Positions 27,020 to 35,420 of a DNA stretch of 51,846 bases are shown here, one piece after another. This DNA comes from Opitutales bacterium (GTDB lineage: Bacteria; Verrucomicrobiota; Verrucomicrobiia; Opitutales; Oceanipulchritudinaceae): assembly GCA_020831525.1 (NCBI GenBank), contig JAFIGH010000028.1, positions 1 to 51,846 of the forward strand, in the 5' to 3' direction. Below the pieces are notes generated by a model. That model had not been told where the DNA came from, searched no databases, and saw only the letters and a program-made list of their open reading frames with translations. Position numbers and translations under genes: made by a program. Numbering within the stretch: the stretch's first letter is position 1; the number at the start of each line of letters is the position of its first letter.

Positions 27020-29428
27020 TTACGGAAGGGGAACGGCCAAACGGAAGAAGCGACCGTCGGTAGCCTCCCAGCCGTTCAGCTCAACTGTGACCTCTTCGGA
27101 GGTGGCATCGCGGGGCTCTACGCCGAAGGTAATATCGTCACTTACGGGAAGACCTTCCCAACTTTGCAGATCGCCCGATGTCTCGACGCGGGATGCAGTG
27201 AAACCGACACGCCGAGCAAATTGCAGGGCCATTCCGCCACTATGCTCTTCGACGCGAAGGAGGCGGGGGGCGACGGAAGCCGCCGCCGCTTCCGCCCCGA
27301 GGGCGAAGCGCAGGAGATTCGGGATGCCGTCGTTGAATGGCGTGGCTGCGGGCGAGCGGGCGTCCGCCGGCAGATCGTTTGCCCACGCTTCGTACCCCGG
27401 AGGCAGAGCAGGCGGAACGCCGAGGGACGGCAGGCTGACGGGACCGACGCCGGCGGAAGCACCGGTGTCGTCATCGGCGCAGTTGATGGCTACCGCGCGG
27501 TAGTAGAGGTCCACCCCGCGCGGGGCAAGGGTGTCGAGCCACGCCGACGGGTTCCAGCGGTGGGCCGCGCTTTGGCGGGGACGGTAGGCAATGGCCGTCC
27601 ACGCACCGTCGGGACCGATGCGGCGGTCGATGCGGTAGCCGATCTCGTGGTCGGTGGTGTCTTCGTAAGTGATCCACACGGCGTCGCCCTCAATCACCGC
27701 CGCCACTTTAGCGGGAGGCGTCAGCGATTCGGTCGGACACTCCAAGAGTCCGCCGTCGGGATCGGTGCTGCTGCCCGTGGACGGGTCTGCCCCGCTGTTG
27801 CCGACGACAGAGACATCGTGTGTTGTGTTGCCGCCCACGACACCGACCCAGCGGGTGGTCTGGTTCCATGCCCAGAGGGAACCGTAGTGCCGCACGTTGT
27901 AGCCGGCCATGTATTCCGGACCACTGTTGCGCGTGACAGCCCATGAATAGAGCTGCGTGCCGCCGTGGTCCTGGCAGAGGATGCCCTCGCCGTCATTGGC
28001 ATGAAAGGAACGGGCGGCGGCAAAGGTGTTACCGTCGACCCACAGCGGTCCGGCGACGAGATCGAAGGCGCGCGAGAGGGTGTCGGAGATGCTCCCGGAG
28101 CCTCCGCGCTTCACCTCCACGTAGCCGTCCATCGTCATAAAATACTCTTGGCCCGAAGCGGGTCCGTAGTCTTGCGGAAGGACGGGCCCGAAGACGGCGC
28201 GCGGATTGGTGTTGTTGCGCACCACGGCATAGGCGCCACCGATGTTGAAGCCCTTGCGGCCGTGGTTGAATACGTAGTTGTCCTGCACGACCACGCCGTG
28301 AAGGAAGTAGACATTGTCGGAATAATCGGGCGTGCGCCGGCTCTCCGGCACAAAGGGGTTGAGCAGTTCGTTGTTTACGTCGACACCGGAGACGTAGTTG
28401 TAGTCAAAGACGATTGTGTGCTCTTCATGGACCCAGTCGTTGGCGTTGTTCGTCTGCTGCGGATTGCGCCCGACGAACTGGCGGTAGAGGAAGCTGCGGC
28501 GGCTCTTGGGCATGACATTGTTGGCGATAAAAACCTCGGAGCCGTGCACTTGGACGCGCGCGCCGAATTTCTGCGTGAAGTAGCCGTCCGGCCCGAAGTT
28601 CCGGTTCGGGCGGTTTTCCATGACGGCATTGTTCACCGGTGCGGAATCTTCGAATACGCACCCAAAGACCAACCGTCCCGGTCCGGCGCCGTCACCCACC
28701 GTCCGCCGGGCAAAACCGGACCCGGCGAAAAAGTCCCAATGATAGGTGCCGTCGGCCACACGGTCGGCCCAATCAGGATGCACCACCCCGGACTTCCATC
28801 CGCCCGAGTCGGCATAGGACGTCGTTCCGTCCCAATCGAGTTCGAAACCCCAGAAAATCCACGCCCCGACAAAGTGGATCCACGCCACGCCGATGTCGTT
28901 GACGTCCGCGACTCCCTCGTCACCGCTCGGAATGAGTCCGACGAAATTCCAGTCGCGCGGCGTGTCGCCCGTCGGGGTCACGCCAGTGCCAATACGCTCG
29001 GTGAAGCCGAAATGAAAGCGCGTGGGCAATTCGAGCACGCCGTCCGTGCCCCCGCCCCCGCCGCGCGCCCAGCGGTCCCCCGTCGGTGTGGCACCGCGAA
29101 TGACCACACCCGAGCGCAGCATGAGCCCGCGGCCTTCGGGACCGTCGGCCGGCATATCGGTGAAGTCGTAGTCGCCCGCGGGGTAATAGAGCACCCCGCC
29201 GCCCTGCGCGTGGAGTTCGTCGCGGGCGTTCTCAAAGCGCTCGAACTCGGTTGCACCGTTGGTATAGGCGGACATATCGATGACGTTGTCCCATGCGAGG
29301 CGGTCCGACCATGCCGGGTAGCCGTCGTCTCCGGTGTAGTGGGCGGCCACGGGATTGTCCGAGGGCACGGCGGACACGATTGCCGATGCGAGGAAAACGG
29401 CGGGGATTAGGGAATACAGGGATTTCAT
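27020..29428 (-). CDS. Secreted pectate-lyase-like right-handed beta-helix protein (1)
   Basis: 802 aa; signal peptide SLYSLIPAVFLASAIVSA. Residues about 30-570 match the pectate lyase superfamily beta-helix: FENARDELHAQGGGVLYYPA followed by GDYDF near residues 68-93 is the typical first coil, then GLMLRSGVVIRGA, EVFIANNVMPKSRRSF, GVVVQDNYVFNHGRKGFNI. A fibronectin-III-like domain covers about 585-690 and the shared tail 700-802 (DGIPNLLRFALG, TSGDLQSWEG, RFFRLAVPLP). Polysaccharide cleavage is inferred from fold and setting; acidic catalytic clusters cannot be assigned by eye. A clear paralog is on the opposite strand at 44795-47398. In the run it is 36 bp after the toroid gene. Confidence 0.82.
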   Translation of the reverse strand: MKSLYSLIPAVFLASAIVSAVPSDNPVAAHYTGDDGYPAWSDRLAWDNVIDMSAYTNGATEFERFENARDELHAQGGGVLYYPAGDYDFTDMPADGPEGRGLMLRSGVVIRGATPTGDRWARGGGGGTDGVLELPTRFHFGFTERIGTGVTPTGDTPRDWNFVGLIPSGDEGVADVNDIGVAWIHFVGAWIFWGFELDWDGTTSYADSGGWKSGVVHPDWADRVADGTYHWDFFAGSGFARRTVGDGAGPGRLVFGCVFEDSAPVNNAVMENRPNRNFGPDGYFTQKFGARVQVHGSEVFIANNVMPKSRRSFLYRQFVGRNPQQTNNANDWVHEEHTIVFDYNYVSGVDVNNELLNPFVPESRRTPDYSDNVYFLHGVVVQDNYVFNHGRKGFNIGGAYAVVRNNTNPRAVFGPVLPQDYGPASGQEYFMTMDGYVEVKRGGSGSISDTLSRAFDLVAGPLWVDGNTFAAARSFHANDGEGILCQDHGGTQLYSWAVTRNSGPEYMAGYNVRHYGSLWAWNQTTRWVGVVGGNTTHDVSVVGNSGADPSTGSSTDPDGGLLECPTESLTPPAKVAAVIEGDAVWITYEDTTDHEIGYRIDRRIGPDGAWTAIAYRPRQSAAHRWNPSAWLDTLAPRGVDLYYRAVAINCADDDTGASAGVGPVSLPSLGVPPALPPGYEAWANDLPADARSPAATPFNDGIPNLLRFALGAEAAAASVAPRLLRVEEHSGGMALQFARRVGFTASRVETSGDLQSWEGLPVSDDITFGVEPRDATSEEVTVELNGWEATDGRFFRLAVPLP

Positions 29429-29464
29429 GTTGAAAGAAAGGAAGGTGGAAGAAGAAGAGGGGGA

Positions 29465-31924
29465 CTAGGGCATCTCCGCCTCAAGACGGAGAAAGACGGG
29501 CGCGGGAAGATCGCCTGGGAGTATCACCGTGACGCTTTCACTGTCGCCTTGCGGCACGATCTCGAGCTGAAGCCCGGCGTTGTCCTGAAAAGCTTCCCAT
29601 GTCTCTATGTCCGCGGAATGCTGAAGGACCATGGCGTCAAATCCGGCGCGACGTGTGTAACGTATCTTCAAGGCTTCCCCGTCGTCCTCCAGGCGGGGCA
29701 GACGGTCGGCGATGTTGCCGCCCGCTGCGCTGCCGCCGAGGGCGAAGCGAAGCAGGTTTGTCACTCCGTCGCCAAAAGGGACATCCTGCGCGCCACGCTG
29801 CCCTTCCGGAAGGTCGTCCGCCCAATCTGCGAAGACGGGTGCAACCGGTGCGCGCGAGAGTTGGAAGTAGTCCACATCGGCCGTCTCCGGGTTGACCCGG
29901 ATTTCCATGCCTTCACCGCCGGCCGTGAGCCGCATGACGCCGCTGCCCCATTCCTGGTGGACTATCGGTTCGCCCTCGACCACGCGGTAGCTGTCCCATG
30001 AGTGGAAATCTTCCTCCACCCCATCACGCCAAACCCGCGCGGGTACACCGGCGTTATTCCAAACGTGTGAACCGTCGGACCAGTCTCCGGGGTTGAGAAG
30101 AAGGGATCCCGGCTCAACGTATTCCATCATCAGGGTGTGCCCTTGCGTCGACGTGTAGGCAATGCGTCCGCTTTCGGGGGAGGTCAAGTGCCCCGCATCG
30201 AGTCCGGCCTCGACGGCGGCCTTGAATGCATTGAAGCTTCCGTGGTCGCGCTCCACGCCCAGCTCAAGGACAACCGCGCCAAGTTCGTGCGAAGGCACCG
30301 TCCACCGATAGCGCACGTGGGTTCCCGCGCCATATTCGGCCTCGGTCAAGCCGGAGGCGTTGAAAGGAATGACGGCGAAGTAGACTCCGTGTCCAAGGTT
30401 GACGAGCAGCCGGTCGCCGTCCGTCTCGCGCTCGGCCTCCGCCGGAATCACCTTAAAGAGCGTTTCGGCTGTTCCGAGCGAACGGAAGATCCGCATCATG
30501 ACATTGCGCTGCTGCCCGATCTGCTCGCGCGGATGGCGCCCCGCTGTATTTGTGTAACCCGAACTTCCCGCGTTGCCCGTTACCTGAATCCCGCCGTTGT
30601 TGCTGCCCTTGGCGACGATGCGCCACAGATTTTGCTCGGTGAAGAAACCGTTTTGCGTCGGGATTCCGGCTGCCCGGTCCGGCCGGTAGGTGGCGAGGGA
30701 GGAGAGCAAGTAATTTTCATCGAGGTAGAGCGTCTCAAACTCGAACCGGCGGCTCATCTCCGTATCGCCCTTCCAGCCCTCGTAGCGGTTCACATCAAGG
30801 TAATAGAACGGCTTGGCCGACTGGATTTCCACCGGCAGGGCAAAGTTCCGGCGGGCGATATCGATGAGAACCTGCGGAGGGCGGTAATCCGACCACATGA
30901 GGTAGCCGATAAAATCGCGGTAGAACTCTTCGTGGACATCGGATAGTGAATACGTCGGGATATAACTATCGTCGACAAAGTAGGCGTAGATGGCATTCCA
31001 AATGCCCCCGGCGAAGGGTCGGTAGGCGTTGCTCTTCGCCCGCACGTCGGAGGCGCCGTAGGCACCGTCCATGTTGTGCAAAGCCGCTTCCGCAAGCATC
31101 CAATCGGCGATGGCCTGCGCTTGGCGGCGCATCTGTTCCGTCGGCCCGAAGTCGTATAAGTTCAGGACCGAGGTGAAGGAGTGGATCCAGTAATTGTTCG
31201 AATTCCACTCCACACGCCCGGCGTTGAAAAGAGCGCGGGTGAGGTTGTCGATGTAGCTCGTGTAGTAATCGCGGCTGCCTCCACGGTCCACCCCCGGGTT
31301 GTCCGGGTGGTCCCCCATCTCAAAATCGTCCACATCATACGCCCAGATAAGCCCGCCGATATGCATCATCCAATTGAAATTCTCGGAATTGAAAAGAGAG
31401 GGCTGGTAAAGCGTGTCGTAGTAGCGGTCGGGCCGGGACAGAAATTCCGTGAAACTCAAGGCAGAGGTGGCGCGGTCACGGGCATGGGTGGCCACGTCGG
31501 ACGGCAGCGGGACCTTCGGGTGGTCGCGGAACTGGAAATAGTAGCGCGTGTAGCCCGGCACCGAGAATGCCCTCTGGAAGGACCCCGCGCCGCTGCTGCG
31601 GAAGAGCGAAGAGGCGCGCCCTTCGTGCTCGCTCAAAACGGTCGCCGGGGCGTCCATTTTTTTCCAAACCTCCGCTAACAGGGGCGACCATGACCCCTTT
31701 CCGGCGTCGACGCCTTGGTTGCCGTTGCGCACCGACCATGTTTGGCTCTCCGCAACGGAGGCTGCGCGGTCGAGGAATTGCGCCTCCCATACCGTGCCGG
31801 GCCGGAAGTCGGCACCGTCCGCCGGAGTTGTGTGCCACGCCTCCGCGTGGACGATATTGAAGCAGGCCATGGCGGCGAACATGCCGAAGCCGCACGCGAT
31901 TTTCACGGTGTGGTTAACTGTCAT
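29465..31924 (-). CDS. Secreted alpha/alpha-toroid protein, polysaccharide-lyase-like, family not recognised
   Basis: The frame opens at 32041, but the ATG at 31924 gives an immediate signal peptide (MTVNHTVKIACGFGMFAAMA, then CFNIVHAEA); 819 aa. Residues about 95-400 are helix-rich with aromatic/Asn motifs typical of alpha/alpha-toroid lyases (FNWMMHIGGLIWAYDVDDF, EWNSNNYWIHSFTSVLNLYD, QAIADWMLAEAALHNMDGAYG), and about 410-680 are beta-rich, like the two-part layout of heparinase II/III and alginate-lyase-type enzymes. I cannot name the family. The tail is the shared module: DGVTNLLRFALGG, SADIETWEAF, VFLRLEAEMP. The 138-bp gap upstream is the largest in the seven-gene run, and an internal promoter is possible there. 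Confidence 0.65.
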   Translation of the reverse strand: MTVNHTVKIACGFGMFAAMACFNIVHAEAWHTTPADGADFRPGTVWEAQFLDRAASVAESQTWSVRNGNQGVDAGKGSWSPLLAEVWKKMDAPATVLSEHEGRASSLFRSSGAGSFQRAFSVPGYTRYYFQFRDHPKVPLPSDVATHARDRATSALSFTEFLSRPDRYYDTLYQPSLFNSENFNWMMHIGGLIWAYDVDDFEMGDHPDNPGVDRGGSRDYYTSYIDNLTRALFNAGRVEWNSNNYWIHSFTSVLNLYDFGPTEQMRRQAQAIADWMLAEAALHNMDGAYGASDVRAKSNAYRPFAGGIWNAIYAYFVDDSYIPTYSLSDVHEEFYRDFIGYLMWSDYRPPQVLIDIARRNFALPVEIQSAKPFYYLDVNRYEGWKGDTEMSRRFEFETLYLDENYLLSSLATYRPDRAAGIPTQNGFFTEQNLWRIVAKGSNNGGIQVTGNAGSSGYTNTAGRHPREQIGQQRNVMMRIFRSLGTAETLFKVIPAEAERETDGDRLLVNLGHGVYFAVIPFNASGLTEAEYGAGTHVRYRWTVPSHELGAVVLELGVERDHGSFNAFKAAVEAGLDAGHLTSPESGRIAYTSTQGHTLMMEYVEPGSLLLNPGDWSDGSHVWNNAGVPARVWRDGVEEDFHSWDSYRVVEGEPIVHQEWGSGVMRLTAGGEGMEIRVNPETADVDYFQLSRAPVAPVFADWADDLPEGQRGAQDVPFGDGVTNLLRFALGGSAAGGNIADRLPRLEDDGEALKIRYTRRAGFDAMVLQHSADIETWEAFQDNAGLQLEIVPQGDSESVTVILPGDLPAPVFLRLEAEMP

Positions 31925-32062
31925 GGGGAATTCTCTTTCAGGGGTGGCAATCGTGCAGGCGAGGGCGCTGCTGATCCCTTCGGGCACGATTGGATACGGG
32001 GATTGGACTCCTAGTGAGGGGGACCGAAGGCTTCGTGGCAACTTCTTCCGGAAAGACTGGCA

Positions 32063-35000
32063 TTACGGCTCCGTCACCCGAATGCGGTAGAAGACAGGGT
32101 TGGCCTCCGGTGTCTCCACCTCGATGTGCAAATCGTTGCCGTCGCCCGTGCGGGACTTGCCCCAATCCGCCCAAGCCGCCTCATCATTGAGTGCGGTCGA
32201 CGACTGCACTTGGTAGAGGGCTCCGGGGCGGGTGCGAAACGAAAGAATGAGCCCTTCACCATGGGCGGGCGGTGCAGCGCGGACGGACGGTGGCGGCAAG
32301 CCCCCGCCAAGGGTTGCCACTTGGATCTCATTGGAAAATTCCAGAATACCGGCGTCGTTGGCCGCACCCACGCGGAAGGTGTGGGCCACGCCGGGAGAAA
32401 GATCCTCGATGAGCACCTCGGTGGTGTTGCGGCCGACGGTCAGGATCTCCTCAAACTCTCCCTCGCCGGATCTGGCCTCGATCACGAAATGCGACTCATT
32501 GGAAGCATTGTCGCGCCAGCGCAGGCCGATCTCGTTGGAACTGATGAGACCGGCTTCAAGGCGGTCCGCCGGTGCGGGCAGATCGGTCGCGGGCGATGCG
32601 GTGGTGAAGGTCGCGATGGGCGAATACGGGGAATAGCCCGCCACACTGAGCGAGCGCACACGGACTTCGTAGAACGTGTCCGGCTCGATATTGATGAAAA
32701 CGTAGCTGGTTTTCTCCGCCGCGATGCGCTGTATCTCCTTGAAGCGGTCATACGTGCTCCACCCGACGGGCGTGAGTTCGAGGGTGTGCAGGCCCTCCAT
32801 GCCGGGATCGCCGTCCCACTCCACGCGGACGACGTTTCCGGCAAGTTCGGTGACCGTTAGGTTTGTCGGTGCGGCGGGCGGTGGTCCGTAAACCGGCGAA
32901 CAATCCATGGGTCGGTAGAGCATCCCGTCCGGCACAATCTGCCAAGACATGCCCGGGCCGCTTATCCGCAGTTCCAGGACGGGCAATTGTCCGCGCGGGT
33001 AGCCGTGAATAAATTGGCAAACGAAGCGGTGCTTGCCTGCTTTCAGTCCGATCTCGCCGCGCTCCGGCCAGGCAGACCATGTCCACGTGCTGTTGTCGAT
33101 GACGACGCGGTCGTTGATGAAGAGCATGCCGTGCTTGTTGGCAAGATACTCAAAGCGATAAACCCCGTCTTCCGGAACCTCGATGTAGCCGGAGTAAATG
33201 AACGCGAAATGACCGTCACGGGGGTCAAAGTCGGGCACGGCCTGCATGAGTGGATCCATGTTAGCGACCTTGCCGTCCCGCTCAAAAACCATTTCTCCGG
33301 GATCGGCGAAATTGCCCCACCAAGAAAAGTTGCCTGTGCGCCGGTAGAGCGCATAGCAGAGTCCCGGCTCAACATCTTCGGGATCTGCGGCGGGTTCGAG
33401 AGCGAGCGGATGGGTTGTCGCCTCCGCAACCAGAGACGGTTCGGAAGCGCCGTCTTCATTGTAGGCACGCACACGGAAGCTGTACGGCATGCCCGCCTGC
33501 AAGCCGGTAACAAGGTGCGCGTCCGCTTCCGGAGCAAGATCGGCGAGCGATTGAAAGGAAGGCTCATTCTCGGCCTGCCCCTCAAGCAAGTAGCCGGAAA
33601 CCGATCCACCCACCGGTGTCCACGCGAAGCGCACTTGTGTCGCGGTGAGGGCACGCGCCGTCACATTCGTCGGCGCGTCCGGCGGTTCGGGCGTCAATGC
33701 CGCGCTGGCTACAACCGCCGTGTATGCGGAAAGCCCCGTATGGTTGAAGGCCGCCACCCGGTACTCATAGGCATTGCCTGCCTCCAACCGCATATCGCGG
33801 AAGGCTGTGCGTCCGGGAAATGTGCGCGCGACGGCCTCGAAGGGACCGCCGTTGACGCTGCGCTCGACAACGAATCCGTCCTCGTTTTGGGAATGCGACT
33901 CCCATTCCAATAGATTGCCGACGGCCGAAGCGGAAGTCAGCGTAAGGCCGGAGGGCGCGGCGGGAAGCTCGGCCGGTCCGGGTGCGTTGATAATGGCGAA
34001 ATACCCGTCTCGTGAGCTGGCTTTTTCAGGTTGCAGGGGGTTGTGGATATAGTGGCCCACGCTCCCTCCCGTGCGGCCCGCCGCCACGATGACCTCCGCC
34101 CCATTGATACGGCGGACGGCGATGGCGTTGAATCTCCCCTCGGAGAACTTCGCGGCATAGAGCCGCGTCCCCATGTCGGCACTCATGAAAAACATTGTCG
34201 CTCCGCCCGTGTAGCTCGTCCCCAAAGGATTGAAGCACTGCGTTCCTGGGGCACATTCGATTTCCGGCGGTATGGGAAATCCGGTCGACGCGCCTCCCGC
34301 GAAGTAGAGCCGCCCATCCGGGCCGACAGCTTGCCGCCCGGGATGTTCATACTGTACGCTGGAGCCCGAGCCGCCCATAATACCGGCAAATACCTGCCAG
34401 CGGTCGAGGGCACCGTCCTCGACGCCGTAACGCCCGAAGGCAAACTTCTTTCGTGTGTCCTGCCACGCCAGCGCCTCCGGCGTGTGGTAGCGGTCGCCCC
34501 CCACCGGATCGCGCCGCAGGCCGGTGTCAAAGGGATCGAAAAACAACGGATTTTCGTAGGCCTGGCCCGTGTATGTCGGAAAGAGATACAATTCTCCGTC
34601 CTGTCCGATGGCGGTAGAGTAGGGGCGCGCCATATTCCACGGATTGATCGCAATGCGGTCTTTCAGCTGAGGATCATAACCGGTGTACCGCAAGGCTCCA
34701 TTAAAGCCGAAGGCTTTGTAGAAGGGAAGGTGGTACTCACCGACGCCGAGCCACTCAATGTTGAAACCCGCCACAATGAGCATGCGGTGTTCCTCGCTCA
34801 CCGCGACATCGCGCAAGCCGCGCTGCGGGTAATACCTCTCGAACAGCAGATGACCGTCCGGATCGTAGAGGCGCACGCGGTGCGGTTGGCCGAAGTCCAT
34901 GCCGGGGTCGCCCACGACGGCGAAGAAACCTTGCTCACCCGCATCGACCTGAAGCCAGCGCGCGTCCGCGTTTTCAAACAATATCGTGTCGGCCGCCGGG

Positions 35001-35416
35001 TTCAGCTTCATCACCTTCCCCACGCTCGTCGCGTGCGTGTCGCCCCTGCGTTCCACGGTCACGTAAATGTTGTCGAGACCGTCGAGGGCGAGATCCACGA
35101 ACCGCATGTCCTCGGTGAGCTTCGTCACGGAAACCACCGACTGCCCGTCAGTGGAAAGGCGCACGATTGTCGCCATGCTGTCGGGGTCCGCGCCGTCGAG
35201 GTAGACCGGGGTCACCCCGGCATACGCGTCAAAGCTCAGGTTCCCGGCGAGCACGAGCGTGCCGTCCGATTGGATGGCCGCCGACGTCAACTCGTCGTTA
35301 TCTCCGGGACCGCCGAGATACGAGGAGGATAGAACATTATAGTCCTGCGCGGAGGCCGCGAAGGCGGTGAGTGCGAGAGCGGAGCAGATATGGAGTAGGC
35401 GTTGTCGTTTTTTCAT
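32063..35416 (-). CDS. Secreted propeller protein with four Fn3 domains and a PA14 domain
   Basis: 1117 aa; signal peptide MKKRQRLLHICSALALTAFA, cleavage near ASAQ. Residues 24-480 are a propeller homologous to that of the 1673-aa protein (SSSYLGGPGDNDELTSAA, LALDGLDNIYVTVERR, GPDGRLYFAGGASTGFPIP, SADMGTRLYAAKFSEG). Fn3 domains follow at about 485-575 and 578-665, a PA14 domain at 685-835 (GLCYALYRRTGNF, YSGYIEVPEDGVYRFEYLA, FINDRVVIDN, KAGKHRFVCQFIHG), Fn3 at 845-940 and 945-1035, then the tail 1050-1117 (ALYQVQSSTALND, VFYRIRVTEP). PA14 and Fn3 point to carbohydrate contact or spacing. The start lies only 4 bp after the stop of the CE15 gene, so the two are co-transcribed. Confidence 0.8.
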   Translation of the reverse strand: MKKRQRLLHICSALALTAFAASAQDYNVLSSSYLGGPGDNDELTSAAIQSDGTLVLAGNLSFDAYAGVTPVYLDGADPDSMATIVRLSTDGQSVVSVTKLTEDMRFVDLALDGLDNIYVTVERRGDTHATSVGKVMKLNPAADTILFENADARWLQVDAGEQGFFAVVGDPGMDFGQPHRVRLYDPDGHLLFERYYPQRGLRDVAVSEEHRMLIVAGFNIEWLGVGEYHLPFYKAFGFNGALRYTGYDPQLKDRIAINPWNMARPYSTAIGQDGELYLFPTYTGQAYENPLFFDPFDTGLRRDPVGGDRYHTPEALAWQDTRKKFAFGRYGVEDGALDRWQVFAGIMGGSGSSVQYEHPGRQAVGPDGRLYFAGGASTGFPIPPEIECAPGTQCFNPLGTSYTGGATMFFMSADMGTRLYAAKFSEGRFNAIAVRRINGAEVIVAAGRTGGSVGHYIHNPLQPEKASSRDGYFAIINAPGPAELPAAPSGLTLTSASAVGNLLEWESHSQNEDGFVVERSVNGGPFEAVARTFPGRTAFRDMRLEAGNAYEYRVAAFNHTGLSAYTAVVASAALTPEPPDAPTNVTARALTATQVRFAWTPVGGSVSGYLLEGQAENEPSFQSLADLAPEADAHLVTGLQAGMPYSFRVRAYNEDGASEPSLVAEATTHPLALEPAADPEDVEPGLCYALYRRTGNFSWWGNFADPGEMVFERDGKVANMDPLMQAVPDFDPRDGHFAFIYSGYIEVPEDGVYRFEYLANKHGMLFINDRVVIDNSTWTWSAWPERGEIGLKAGKHRFVCQFIHGYPRGQLPVLELRISGPGMSWQIVPDGMLYRPMDCSPVYGPPPAAPTNLTVTELAGNVVRVEWDGDPGMEGLHTLELTPVGWSTYDRFKEIQRIAAEKTSYVFINIEPDTFYEVRVRSLSVAGYSPYSPIATFTTASPATDLPAPADRLEAGLISSNEIGLRWRDNASNESHFVIEARSGEGEFEEILTVGRNTTEVLIEDLSPGVAHTFRVGAANDAGILEFSNEIQVATLGGGLPPPSVRAAPPAHGEGLILSFRTRPGALYQVQSSTALNDEAAWADWGKSRTGDGNDLHIEVETPEANPVFYRIRVTEP

Positions 35417-35420
35417 AAAT

